Positions 43,424-51,686 of a stretch of 64,000 bases of DNA are shown in pieces (the first letter of the stretch is position 1; each line of letters starts with the position of its first letter). The notes beneath the pieces were generated by a model. That model saw only the letters and a list, made by a program, of their open reading frames with translations. It had not been told where the DNA came from and ran no database searches. This stretch comes from Brachybacterium timonense (GTDB taxonomy: Bacteria; Actinomycetota; Actinomycetes; Actinomycetales; Dermabacteraceae), in assembly GCF_900258505.1 (NCBI RefSeq), contig NZ_LT984895.1, forward strand, positions 2,482,492 to 2,546,491, written 5' to 3'. The translations under genes and the position numbers were made by a program.

Positions 43424-45528
43424 CCACCACCGATCATCCGCTCACCGACTCCTCCCCCACACCCACCGGGCCGATCCCGATCCCGCTGCCCGGAACGGCC
43501 AGACTCGATGTCGAACTCGTGGCCCGTGCACTCAAGGGCCGCTGGATCCAGGCCCGCGACACCGCTCGCGAACGTGCCGCCCGCCCGGAACTCGCACGAC
43601 CATTGGACATGTCAGTGGCCGAGCATCGCGACCGCGTGCTCGACCAGATGCACATGTTGGCGGCAGAGAACGTCTCCTGGCCGATGCTGCCGGATTCCCT
43701 GGGCGGCCCCAATGACAACGGCGCGAACGTGGCCGCTTTCGAAGAGCTCGTGGTGGCGAACCCCTCCCTCCAGATCAAAGCCGGTGTGCAGTGGGGGCTG
43801 TTCACCTCTGCAATCCTGCAGCTCGGCACCGAGGAGCACCACCAGAAGTGGATCCCAGCCGCCATGAGCCTGGAGACCCCGGGCGCATTCGCCATGACCG
43901 AGATCGGCCACGGCTCCGACGTGCAGTCCCTGGCCACCACTGCCACCTACGACGCGCAGACCGAAGAGTGGGTGATCCACACACCGATCCGCGCAGCCTG
44001 GAAGGACTACCTGGGTAACGCTGCCCTTCACGCCCGCGCCGCCACCGTGTTCGCGCGGCTCATCACGCAGGGGGTGGACCACGGTGTGCACTGCTTCTAC
44101 GTGCCGATCCGCGATGAGCACGGGGGGCTCCTGCCCGGCATCCGTTCCGAAGACGACGGCCCCAAAGGCGGCCTGAACGGGGTGGACAACGGCCGCCTCG
44201 CCTTCGACCAGGTGCGCGTGCCCCGTACGAACCTCCTGAACCGCTACGGGGATGTCGCCCCCGACGGCACCTACACCTCCCCCATCGAATCGCCAGGTCG
44301 TCGTTTCTTCACCATGCTGGGCACCCTCGTGCAGGGACGCGTGTCCCTGGATGGCTCCGCCGTGCGTGCCAGCCAGCTCGCTCTGCACATCGCTCTCACC
44401 TACGCCTCGCAACGGCGCCAGTTCTCTGCCGCGGACCCCACCCAGGAGACGGTGCTGCTGGACTACCAGGCGCATCTGCACCGTCTGCTGCCGAAGCTCG
44501 CCGCCACCTACGCGGGTGCCTTTGCTCACGAGCAGCTGCTGATCGCCTTTGACGACGTCTTCTCCGGCCGCGGCGACACGCCACAGGCCCGGGAGGACCT
44601 CGAAACGCTCGCCGCTGCCCTCAAGCCCACCTCCACACGCCTGGCGATGGACACGATCCAGGAGTGCCGCGAGGCCTGCGGAGGCCAGGGCTTTCTGGCA
44701 GAGAACCAGCTGGTGGGCCTGCACCAGGACCTCGACGTGTACTGCACCTTCGAGGGCGACAACACAGTGCTGCTGCAGCTGGTTGCCAAGCGTCTGCTGT
44801 CGGACTACACCTCGGAGCTGGCGTCGATCGACCGTGCCGGGATCGGCCGTTTCATCGCGCAGCGCGCGGAGACCCTCGCCAAGCGTCACACGCCGTGGTC
44901 GGATCTGGCGCAGGGCCTTGCCGACCGCGGTGACCGCGAACGAGCCTTCGCCTCTCTGCGCGCCGTGGAGTTCCAGGAAGAACTGTTGGCCGAACGTGCC
45001 CGCGTGAAGGTCGAGGAGGTGGCGCTCGCCCTGCGGCCCGCCGCCAAGATGTCACCGGCCGACGCCGCCGCACACGTGAACAAGCACCAGGTGGCGATGC
45101 TCGCTGCCGCCCGCGCACACGCCGATGTGGTGCGCTGGCGCGCATTCACCGCAGGCATCACCGCGATCGAGGATGAGGGCAGCCGTGACGTGCTCACCGA
45201 TGTGCGTGACCTGTTCGGGTTGACCCTGATCCACGACGACCTTGCCTGGTTCCTGCTGAACGGCCTGCTCTCCACCCAGCGTGGTCGGCAGATCACCTCC
45301 GATCTACGGCGCCTGCTGTGGCGCCTGCGGCCTCATGTCCTAGACCTTGTGGCGGCCTTCGATATCCGCGAGGGCCACGTGCGCGCTCCCATCGCCCTGG
45401 GAGCGGAGGCAGAGCGGCAGCGTGAAGCCGCAGAGCATTTCCGGGCGCAGCGAGCCAGCAGTGACAGCCCGGTGAGCGAGAAGGTTCTGCGCGAACGGGA
45501 GAAGGCCCGGCGCACGCCAGCACGCTGA
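43420..45528 (+). CDS. Acyl-CoA oxidase
   Basis: Flavoprotein that oxidises acyl-CoA to trans-2-enoyl-CoA with oxygen, releasing hydrogen peroxide. At 702 aa it is much longer than acyl-CoA dehydrogenases (about 380-610 aa) and has the oxidase layout: FAD-binding core with GAFAMTEIGHGSDVQSLATT, LVQGRVSLDGSAV, and a C-terminal ACOX domain after CTFEGDNTVLLQL. The usual CoA-oxidase catalytic Glu is expected in that EGDN region. The start overlaps the TetR stop. It stands where M. tuberculosis has the dehydrogenase fadE5. Confidence 0.9.
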   Translation: MTTTDHPLTDSSPTPTGPIPIPLPGTARLDVELVARALKGRWIQARDTARERAARPELARPLDMSVAEHRDRVLDQMHMLAAENVSWPMLPDSLGGPNDNGANVAAFEELVVANPSLQIKAGVQWGLFTSAILQLGTEEHHQKWIPAAMSLETPGAFAMTEIGHGSDVQSLATTATYDAQTEEWVIHTPIRAAWKDYLGNAALHARAATVFARLITQGVDHGVHCFYVPIRDEHGGLLPGIRSEDDGPKGGLNGVDNGRLAFDQVRVPRTNLLNRYGDVAPDGTYTSPIESPGRRFFTMLGTLVQGRVSLDGSAVRASQLALHIALTYASQRRQFSAADPTQETVLLDYQAHLHRLLPKLAATYAGAFAHEQLLIAFDDVFSGRGDTPQAREDLETLAAALKPTSTRLAMDTIQECREACGGQGFLAENQLVGLHQDLDVYCTFEGDNTVLLQLVAKRLLSDYTSELASIDRAGIGRFIAQRAETLAKRHTPWSDLAQGLADRGDRERAFASLRAVEFQEELLAERARVKVEEVALALRPAAKMSPADAAAHVNKHQVAMLAAARAHADVVRWRAFTAGITAIEDEGSRDVLTDVRDLFGLTLIHDDLAWFLLNGLLSTQRGRQITSDLRRLLWRLRPHVLDLVAAFDIREGHVRAPIALGAEAERQREAAEHFRAQRASSDSPVSEKVLREREKARRTPAR

Positions 45529-45550
45529 TCTCGTAGACTCGATACGTCCT

Positions 45551-45570
45551 CGGGCGCCTGCGTGCGCCCG
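45551..45570 (+). promoter_or_regulatory. Hairpin in purL leader
   Basis: CGGGCGC and GCGCCCG form a 7-bp stem with a 6-nt loop, between the predicted -10 (TAGACT, 45533-45538) and the purL start. There is no T-tract. It could be a remnant terminator of the oxidase gene or a leader element. Confidence 0.35.
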
Positions 45571-45602
45571 TTCCCGTGACCGAGATGGGATCCGCGAGCA
45601 CC

Positions 45603-47909
45603 ATGACCTCGTCCGAGCACGCTTCGCTCCCCGACACCGTCGAGAACGCCGCCGCCACGCCCGACGTCGACTTGCCATACGCCGACCTCGGCCTCAAGGC
45701 CGACGAGTACCAGGCGATCCGTGAGCTGCTCGGGCGCCGTCCCACAGCGGCAGAGCTGGCCATGTACTCGGTGATGTGGTCCGAGCACTGCTCGTACAAG
45801 TCGTCCAAGATCCACCTGCGGCGCTTCGGCGAGCGCACCACCGACGAGATGCGCGAGCACCTGCTGGTGGGTATGGGCGAGAACGCCGGCGTCGTCGACA
45901 TCGGTGACGGCTGGGCGGTGACCTTCAAGGTCGAGTCCCACAACCACCCCAGCTTCGTGGAGCCCTACCAGGGCGCAGCCACCGGCGTGGGTGGCATCGT
46001 GCGCGACATCATCTCGATGGGCGCCCGCCCCGTGGCGGTGATGGATCAGCTGCGCTTCGGAGCGATCGACCATCCAGATACCGCCCGCGTGGTCCACGGC
46101 GTCGTCGCAGGCATCGGCGGCTACGCCAACTCTCTGGGGCTGCCGAACATCGGCGGCGAGACCGTGTTCGACGCCTCCTACCAGAACAATCCGCTGGTCA
46201 ACGCCCTGTGTATCGGGGTTCTGCGCCATGAGGACATCCACCTGGCCTCCGCCACCGGCCCCGGCAACCACGTGGTGCTGTTCGGTGCCCGCACCGGCGG
46301 CGACGGCATCGGCGGCGCCTCCATCCTCGCCTCGGAGACCTTCGAGGATGAAGGCCCGGCTAAACGGCCCAGCGTCCAGGTGGGCGACCCGTTCATGGAG
46401 AAACAGCTGATCGAATGCTGCCTCGAGCTGTTCGCCAGCGGCGTGGTCGAGGGCATTCAGGATCTGGGTGCTGCCGGGATTTCGTGCGCCACCAGCGAGC
46501 TCGCCTCCAACGGCGGATCCGGCATGCACGTGGATCTCGAGAATGTGCTTCTGCGCGATCCGACCCTCACCGCCGGTGAGATCCTCATGTCGGAATCCCA
46601 GGAGCGGATGATGGCCGTGGTGACGCCGGAGAACCTCGAGCGCTTCGAGGAGATCACCCGACGCTGGGATGTGGAAGCCGCGGTGATCGGGACCGTCACC
46701 GGCGATGGCCGCCTCACCATCGACCACTTCGGGCACCGCATCGTCGACGTCGACCCCGTGACCGTGGCCCACGGCGGACCCACCTACGATCGCCCCTATG
46801 CGCGCCCTGAGTGGCAGGACGCCCTGAACGCCGACCGCGCCGAAGATCTTCCCCGCCCAGCGGGCGCTGCGGAGCTCACTGCACAGATCCGTACGCTCAT
46901 CGCCTCACCGAACCTGGCCTCTGCTGCCTGGGTCACCGATCAGTACGATCGCTATGTCGGTGGCAACACAGCCCTCGCCATGCCCGATGACGCCGGTGTT
47001 CTGCGTGTGGACGAGACCACCGGCCGCGGCATCGCGCTCGCCACGGACGCGAACGGCCGCTTCACGAAGCTTGACCCCCGCACCGGCGCCCAGTTGGCCC
47101 TCGCGGAGGCGTACCGGAACGTCGCCTGTGTCGGTGCGCGGCCGCTCGCCGTCACCGACTGCCTGAATTTCGGCTCCCCCGAGGATCCCGGCCCGATGTG
47201 GCAGCTCGTGGAGGCGATCGAGGGTCTCGCCGACGCCTGCCAGGAGCTCGCTGTGCCCGTCACCGGTGGCAACGTGTCGCTGTACAACTCCACTGGTGAA
47301 CCCGGCAAGATCGACTCCGCGATCCACCCCACGCCCGTCGTCGGCGTGCTCGGCGTGCTCGACGACGTCTCCCGCCGTGTGCCCTCAGGCTGGCAGGCCG
47401 AGGGCCTGTCCATCCATCTGCTGGGGACGACGCGAACGGAGTTGTCCGGGTCCGCCTGGGCCGACGTGATCCACGACCATCTGGGCGGGCTGCCACCTCA
47501 GATTGATCTTGCAGCAGAGCATGCGCTTGCCGAGGTGCTCGTGGCCGCCAGTGAGCGTGGCCTGGCCGCCGCCGCACACGACCTGTCCGAAGGCGGGCTC
47601 GCGGCGGCCCTGGCCGAGGCCTGCACACGCTTCGGCGTCGGCGCTGACGCGGATCTCACCGCAGTAGCCGAGCGCGACGGCGTGGATCTTGCCACGCTGC
47701 TGCTGTCGGAGTCGTCGGCGCGGGCGATCATCGCGGTCCCCGCTGAACAGGACGACGCTCTGGTCACCCTGTGTGCCGAGCATGGCGTGCCGCAGTTCCG
47801 CATCGGCACGACGGGCGGTTCATCGCTCACGGTGACGGGCCTCGAGGAGCTGACGGTCGCCGAACTGCACGCGCTGCGCGAAGACACCCTGCGCCGCCAG
47901 TTCGGCTGA
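45603..47909 (+). CDS. purL: FGAM synthase large subunit PurL
   Basis: ATP-dependent formylglycinamidine ribonucleotide synthase that works with PurQ and PurS. The 768-aa small-type PurL has the catalytic His region [12 protein letters not shown] (about 56-67), metal and nucleotide loops in [11 protein letters not shown], and second-half signatures such as [10 protein letters not shown] and [17 protein letters not shown] 45603 was taken; in-frame GTG 45576 and ATG 45585 are possible. It is isolated from purQ by 12 kb of other genes and ends at a strong hairpin. Confidence 0.95.
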   Translation: MTSSEHASLPDTVENAAATPDVDLPYADLGLKADEYQAIRELLGRRPTAAELAMYSVMWSEHCSYKSSKIHLRRFGERTTDEMREHLLVGMGENAGVVDIGDGWAVTFKVESHNHPSFVEPYQGAATGVGGIVRDIISMGARPVAVMDQLRFGAIDHPDTARVVHGVVAGIGGYANSLGLPNIGGETVFDASYQNNPLVNALCIGVLRHEDIHLASATGPGNHVVLFGARTGGDGIGGASILASETFEDEGPAKRPSVQVGDPFMEKQLIECCLELFASGVVEGIQDLGAAGISCATSELASNGGSGMHVDLENVLLRDPTLTAGEILMSESQERMMAVVTPENLERFEEITRRWDVEAAVIGTVTGDGRLTIDHFGHRIVDVDPVTVAHGGPTYDRPYARPEWQDALNADRAEDLPRPAGAAELTAQIRTLIASPNLASAAWVTDQYDRYVGGNTALAMPDDAGVLRVDETTGRGIALATDANGRFTKLDPRTGAQLALAEAYRNVACVGARPLAVTDCLNFGSPEDPGPMWQLVEAIEGLADACQELAVPVTGGNVSLYNSTGEPGKIDSAIHPTPVVGVLGVLDDVSRRVPSGWQAEGLSIHLLGTTRTELSGSAWADVIHDHLGGLPPQIDLAAEHALAEVLVAASERGLAAAAHDLSEGGLAAALAEACTRFGVGADADLTAVAERDGVDLATLLLSESSARAIIAVPAEQDDALVTLCAEHGVPQFRIGTTGGSSLTVTGLEELTVAELHALREDTLRRQFG

Positions 47910-47922
47910 CGACGCACCGCAC

Positions 47923-47956
47923 GTGGGCCCTGATTCCTCACGGGAACAGGGCCCAC
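47923..47956. terminator. Terminator after purL
   Basis: GTGGGCCCTG and CAGGGCCCAC, a perfect 10-bp stem with an inner TTCC/GGAA extension, 13 nt after the purL stop. It could also stop transcription from the minus-strand gene at 48060. Confidence 0.75.
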
Positions 47957-48059
47957 TCATGGTCAGGACGACATCATCGCAAGCGCGGGTGATGACACGC
48001 GTCGGACGGTACGCATGAACCGGCATGCCGGCTGCCAGGTGCCGGCTCGGCGCCGCGAC

Positions 48060-48554
48060 TCAGAGCCGCGCGAAACGGTCTGCCTCGCCGCTGAAGGTGT
48101 AGCGCACCACCGAGGCGCCCGGCGCGAGATCCGCGACCACGGCATCCAAAAGCAGATCCGCTTCCCAGGTCTCCCCTGGCTCTAGCTTCACATCCGGCAG
48201 TACCGCCTCAACGACCTGCCCGTCGCTGAGCTCCACGCCCAGCTCGAGGAGGCCAAGATCCGCCGGCTCGGTGCCGTCGGCCGTGAACATCGCGTGGATA
48301 AGCACGCCCTCGGGGGTTGAATCACGCAAGTACGTGAGCGCAGTGAGCGTCACCGGCTCTGCCCCGAGGATGATGGGGATCTCCATCGCAAGCGCGTCAT
48401 CAGCAGTATCGGGCTCTGCGGGCTCTTCTTCCTCGATTGCCGGCGCCGCCTCGACGTCGGCAGGATCGGGCTCGGCCAGGGAGTCGTCGGGGATCGGAGC
48501 CGGCTCCCCTTCGTCCACGACCTCGAGCTCCGGGGGGTTCATGGGGTACGGCAT
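48060..48554 (-). CDS. Hypothetical acidic protein
   Basis: Unrecognised 164-aa protein. Residues 1-55 form an acidic, Pro/Ala/Glu/Asp-rich stretch (EVVDEGEPAPIPDDS, AIEEEEPAEPDTADD) without signal peptide or membrane helix. The C-terminal 105 residues look like one beta-sandwich domain with alternating hydrophobic strands (VTLTALTYLRD, GVLIHAMFTADG, WEADLLLDAVVADL). It is alone between purL and the cell-surface block and ends EADRFARL. Cytoplasmic location is inferred from the absence of export signals. Confidence 0.7.
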   Translation of the reverse strand: MPYPMNPPELEVVDEGEPAPIPDDSLAEPDPADVEAAPAIEEEEPAEPDTADDALAMEIPIILGAEPVTLTALTYLRDSTPEGVLIHAMFTADGTEPADLGLLELGVELSDGQVVEAVLPDVKLEPGETWEADLLLDAVVADLAPGASVVRYTFSGEADRFARL

Positions 48555-48585
48555 GCGGGCACTCCTTGGTCTATGAGCCGGTCGT

Positions 48586-50319
48586 TCAGATGAACGGTCG
48601 TTTGATCAGCGGACGGACGAAACGGGTGGCGCTAAGCTGGCCCGCATATGGCCTCTCGTGTGTGTTCGCGCCGTACGTAGATGACACGTTTGCTTCGATG
48701 ATGCGGCCACCCCCCAGATAGATCGCGACGTGGCGGACCGTGCCGCCCCGATCGCCCCAGAAGATGAGGTCTCCGCGCTTGCGCTCGCTCAGCTTGAACG
48801 TGGCTAGCCGCTTATCCGAGTACAGCATCTGACTGGTCCGGTACGTCGGCTCGGCATGTCGCACGACGTTGATCGGCTGCGGGTCAAGGCCGGCGGAGTA
48901 CAGCGCCTGCAGCACGAGACCCGAGCAGTCGTAACCGGCCACCGAGTGGTTCGACCAGCCGGCACCACCCCAGGTGTAGGGCGAGCCTTTGCATGACTGA
49001 GCGAAGCGGATCATCTCCTCGATGCGCTGGTTGCGCGTGGCGCTACGGGCCACACGCACCTTCGTCTGCCAGGCATCCATCGTGAACGGGTACTCCCGAG
49101 CGAGCTTCTGCCAGGTCGCAGGACCCACAACGCCGTCGGCCTTCAACCGGTTACGGCGCTGGAAAGCCTTCACCGCTTTCTCGGTCGCGTAGTCATACGT
49201 CTGCGCGGAGCCGGAACGAGAGATCCCCAGCTTGCGCTGGATGATGCGCACTCGGGTGCCGTTCCAGCCGCGCCGGATCGTCACCCCGCCACGTACAGAC
49301 TTCGGTGCCAGAACCGGCCCGTGCAGGTGCTCTGGCGGATTCCAGCCGCTGTAGTACGTGCGGTACCCACCTTCGTAATCCTGACGCCAGCCCGCCCCAT
49401 AGCCATAGATTGCGCTGCGCGGAAAGCCCAGCTTTCCCGTTACACCACCTGCGGAGGCCCACTCGCCACGGATGCCCCCGCGTACGACTCGCGCACCAGT
49501 CCTCGACGAGTACGTGATCGTTCCGCCGTTGAACTCCTGCATCCATCCCTGCACACGCGAGGCACCGGAGATCACTTTCTTGTGGTTCGCCTTCGGCTTG
49601 CCGAGCGGCCCCCAGATACCCCCGCTCGCCCAATACTGCTCCGCGATGGCACCCGCAACGCGGACACCGCGACCGAACACGCCACCATTGACGTAACGGT
49701 AGAAGAGCGCGGCGATCGCATCCCGCAGAATTGACTTCATCGGGCGGTAGGTGTTGTTGTCCCAGCCGGTCATGTAACCGACGTTCCGGGCCCAGCCGAT
49801 CTCTTGTCGGAAGACGTAGCCGGGCGGCACGTCCTTATAGGCCGCGAACCCACCAACGCTCGGCGAGCCAGACAGGCGGTACAGCACCACAACAGCCTGA
49901 TCGCGCTGGATCGGCAGCATCGGGCGGAATGTTCCGTCGTCCCAGCCCCGGAAGATGCCTTCGTGGCGGCACCACGTGATCTCCTTGTAGAACGTTGTGG
50001 TTGGGGTGACATCCCTGAAGGGAGAGCGAGATGGCGGGGTGAATGCCGGCTCTCCCGCGAGACGGTAGAGGAAGGCCGCCATTTCCGCGCGACGGGTCGG
50101 CTCATACGGCCGGAAGGTTCCATCACTCCAGCCGCGGCTGATCCCCCGATCAGCCATCCACTGAATCTCTTTCGCGAAGGGCTGTGAGCTTGGTACGTCA
50201 CGGAAGCTCCGAGCCCACGCTGTTTCCGGCATGGCCATCGCGCCAGCGGTTCCCAGTCCAGCTGCCATGGCGCCAGCTTCAATCATGCGCCGGCGGCTGG
50301 GCCGTGGCATCTCATTCAT
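48586..50319 (-). CDS. Exported wall hydrolase: SLH repeats, LGFP repeats, peptidoglycan-binding and NlpC/P60 domains
   Basis: A modular surface protein of about 577 aa. The Tat-type signal RPSRRRMIEAGAMAAGLGTAG is followed by three SLH repeats (about 38-215: FRDV..., GISRGWSDGTFRP, GIFRGWDDGTFRP, TGWDNNTYRP). LGFP-like repeats follow (GGIWGPLGKP, GGVTGKLGFP), then a peptidoglycan-binding domain (VVGPATWQKLA). The NlpC/P60 endopeptidase has Cys in YDCSGLVLQALY (about 466) and His in VRHVAIYLGGG (about 526). The start is uncertain: ATG 50319 or 50310, or GTG 50367. It should cut peptidoglycan stem peptides while anchored by SLH to a wall polymer. Confidence 0.88.
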   Translation of the reverse strand: MNEMPRPSRRRMIEAGAMAAGLGTAGAMAMPETAWARSFRDVPSSQPFAKEIQWMADRGISRGWSDGTFRPYEPTRRAEMAAFLYRLAGEPAFTPPSRSPFRDVTPTTTFYKEITWCRHEGIFRGWDDGTFRPMLPIQRDQAVVVLYRLSGSPSVGGFAAYKDVPPGYVFRQEIGWARNVGYMTGWDNNTYRPMKSILRDAIAALFYRYVNGGVFGRGVRVAGAIAEQYWASGGIWGPLGKPKANHKKVISGASRVQGWMQEFNGGTITYSSRTGARVVRGGIRGEWASAGGVTGKLGFPRSAIYGYGAGWRQDYEGGYRTYYSGWNPPEHLHGPVLAPKSVRGGVTIRRGWNGTRVRIIQRKLGISRSGSAQTYDYATEKAVKAFQRRNRLKADGVVGPATWQKLAREYPFTMDAWQTKVRVARSATRNQRIEEMIRFAQSCKGSPYTWGGAGWSNHSVAGYDCSGLVLQALYSAGLDPQPINVVRHAEPTYRTSQMLYSDKRLATFKLSERKRGDLIFWGDRGGTVRHVAIYLGGGRIIEANVSSTYGANTHERPYAGQLSATRFVRPLIKRPFI

Positions 50320-50490
50320 ATGCTGCGGGTGCTCCACTGGTCCCCCCTGGTTTTCATCATCACCCACGTCGTGCGACGTGAGCGCTTTCCGGCATGACGT
50401 TCCGGACTCACAGCGTGATCCTAGCTGTCGCTAGAGCCCCATACTCGCCTTTCGTCCCAACTGCATGCCTCTGCACCGAGAACACAATCG

Positions 50491-51570
50491 TCACATGCCC
50501 GGATACAAAGAACGCGCTTCCGCAAGCTTCCGGCGATGCGCATCCGCAACATCCCCGGGGAACGGCAGGAGATCGAGACTCGGAACCGTCTCATCGGTAC
50601 CGTCCGTGAGCACCCAACCTGAGCCGAGAGCCTTCACCGAATTGTGTTTGACGTCGTAATAACCCTTTTTGCCGGACAGGGCAACGCCTCGAGCCCCATG
50701 CGCGGAGGCCACGAGGTGGTGATGGAAACGGCTGCTGACCCACACCTGGTGCGGCCCCATCGAGAAACCATCGCGCCACAGCGCCGAGAAGGGAACGAAG
50801 CCGTCCTCGGCCACGAGATCGTGCAAGGCTGCATATCCCGCGTAATCCCCACCCGGGATCGCCTCGACATAGCGCACACGCTCCCGCGGCACCTGCCACG
50901 TCTCCACGCACCGTCGCGCATACGCCACCAGGCGTTCGAAAACCCCGTCATCCTGGGCATCGTTCTGCACGCAGAGCACCACTTCGATCGGCTCGTCAGC
51001 GCCGGACGATACGCCGCCGGGAAGAGCGAGCAGCGCATCGTCGACGCCGACCTCGCAGTCCAGCAGGAACGCGCTGCCGCGGTCACGTACCGAGACGTGG
51101 TCGAACCCTGTGAAACGCTCGCCGACATCCGGCAGAAGCCCCTGACCGGTGGCGATCAGCCGGGCCCCGCCAACGGACTTCACCGCCCGCATCGCCTCGA
51201 CAAGCAGCTGATTCTCTGGCCAGACGGCGTTGACGAACCCGCCACCGAGCAGATGCACCGTCGTGGCCTCACGCAGCACCTGCAGCGGGAGGTCATACAG
51301 CGGAGTCCCGAGCTCGCGCACGATCTGCGTCACCGACCGACCGGAGCCGTGCCTCGAATCCTCTACGGCGCGGAAAACTGCGTCTGTGGTGTGCAAGTGC
51401 GGATGCATCCCAGCAAAGAGCGCCGAGGCGTTCCCCGGATACCGGGTATCGAGCCAGACCTCAGCCTCGGGACGCGCCTGGGCGAGGAAACGCAGCCACG
51501 CAGCGGTGATGAACTCATCCCCATAGTTTGGATACGCGCCAATAGAGATCACGTATATACGCTCGTTCAT
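50491..51570 (-). CDS. Polysaccharide pyruvyl transferase family protein
   Basis: A 359-aa enzyme of the CsaB/WcaK family that transfers pyruvate from PEP to sugars of wall polymers. It starts MNERIYVISIGAYPNYGDEF, the typical Rossmann-like opening. The conserved glycine-rich HLLGGGFVN (about 106-114), ATGQGLLP and VSVRDRGSAFLL motifs follow, and the C-terminal domain has SSRFHHHLVASAHG (the usual R-x-H region). AAGGAG precedes the start. It is flanked on both sides by SLH-domain proteins, whose known ligand is a pyruvylated secondary wall polysaccharide. Confidence 0.85.
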   Translation of the reverse strand: MNERIYVISIGAYPNYGDEFITAAWLRFLAQARPEAEVWLDTRYPGNASALFAGMHPHLHTTDAVFRAVEDSRHGSGRSVTQIVRELGTPLYDLPLQVLREATTVHLLGGGFVNAVWPENQLLVEAMRAVKSVGGARLIATGQGLLPDVGERFTGFDHVSVRDRGSAFLLDCEVGVDDALLALPGGVSSGADEPIEVVLCVQNDAQDDGVFERLVAYARRCVETWQVPRERVRYVEAIPGGDYAGYAALHDLVAEDGFVPFSALWRDGFSMGPHQVWVSSRFHHHLVASAHGARGVALSGKKGYYDVKHNSVKALGSGWVLTDGTDETVPSLDLLPFPGDVADAHRRKLAEARSLYPGM

Positions 51571-51640
51571 GAGAGCCGCACTGCTCCTTCACTCGTTCTG
51601 GATGCGGTCGCCCGCTGCGTCCTAGTCTGCCCTACGACAA

Positions 51641-51675
51641 CGCAGTCCGGGCCCCGTTCCGGGGCCCGGACTGCG
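51641..51675 (-). terminator. Terminator after SLH-amidase gene
   Basis: CGCAGTCCGGGCCCC and GGGGCCCGGACTGCG, a perfect 15-bp stem with a 5-nt loop, 12 nt beyond the stop codon. It separates the amidase gene from the pyruvyl transferase gene, so the two have independent transcripts. Confidence 0.85.
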
Positions 51676-51686
51676 TGTTCTGCGGC

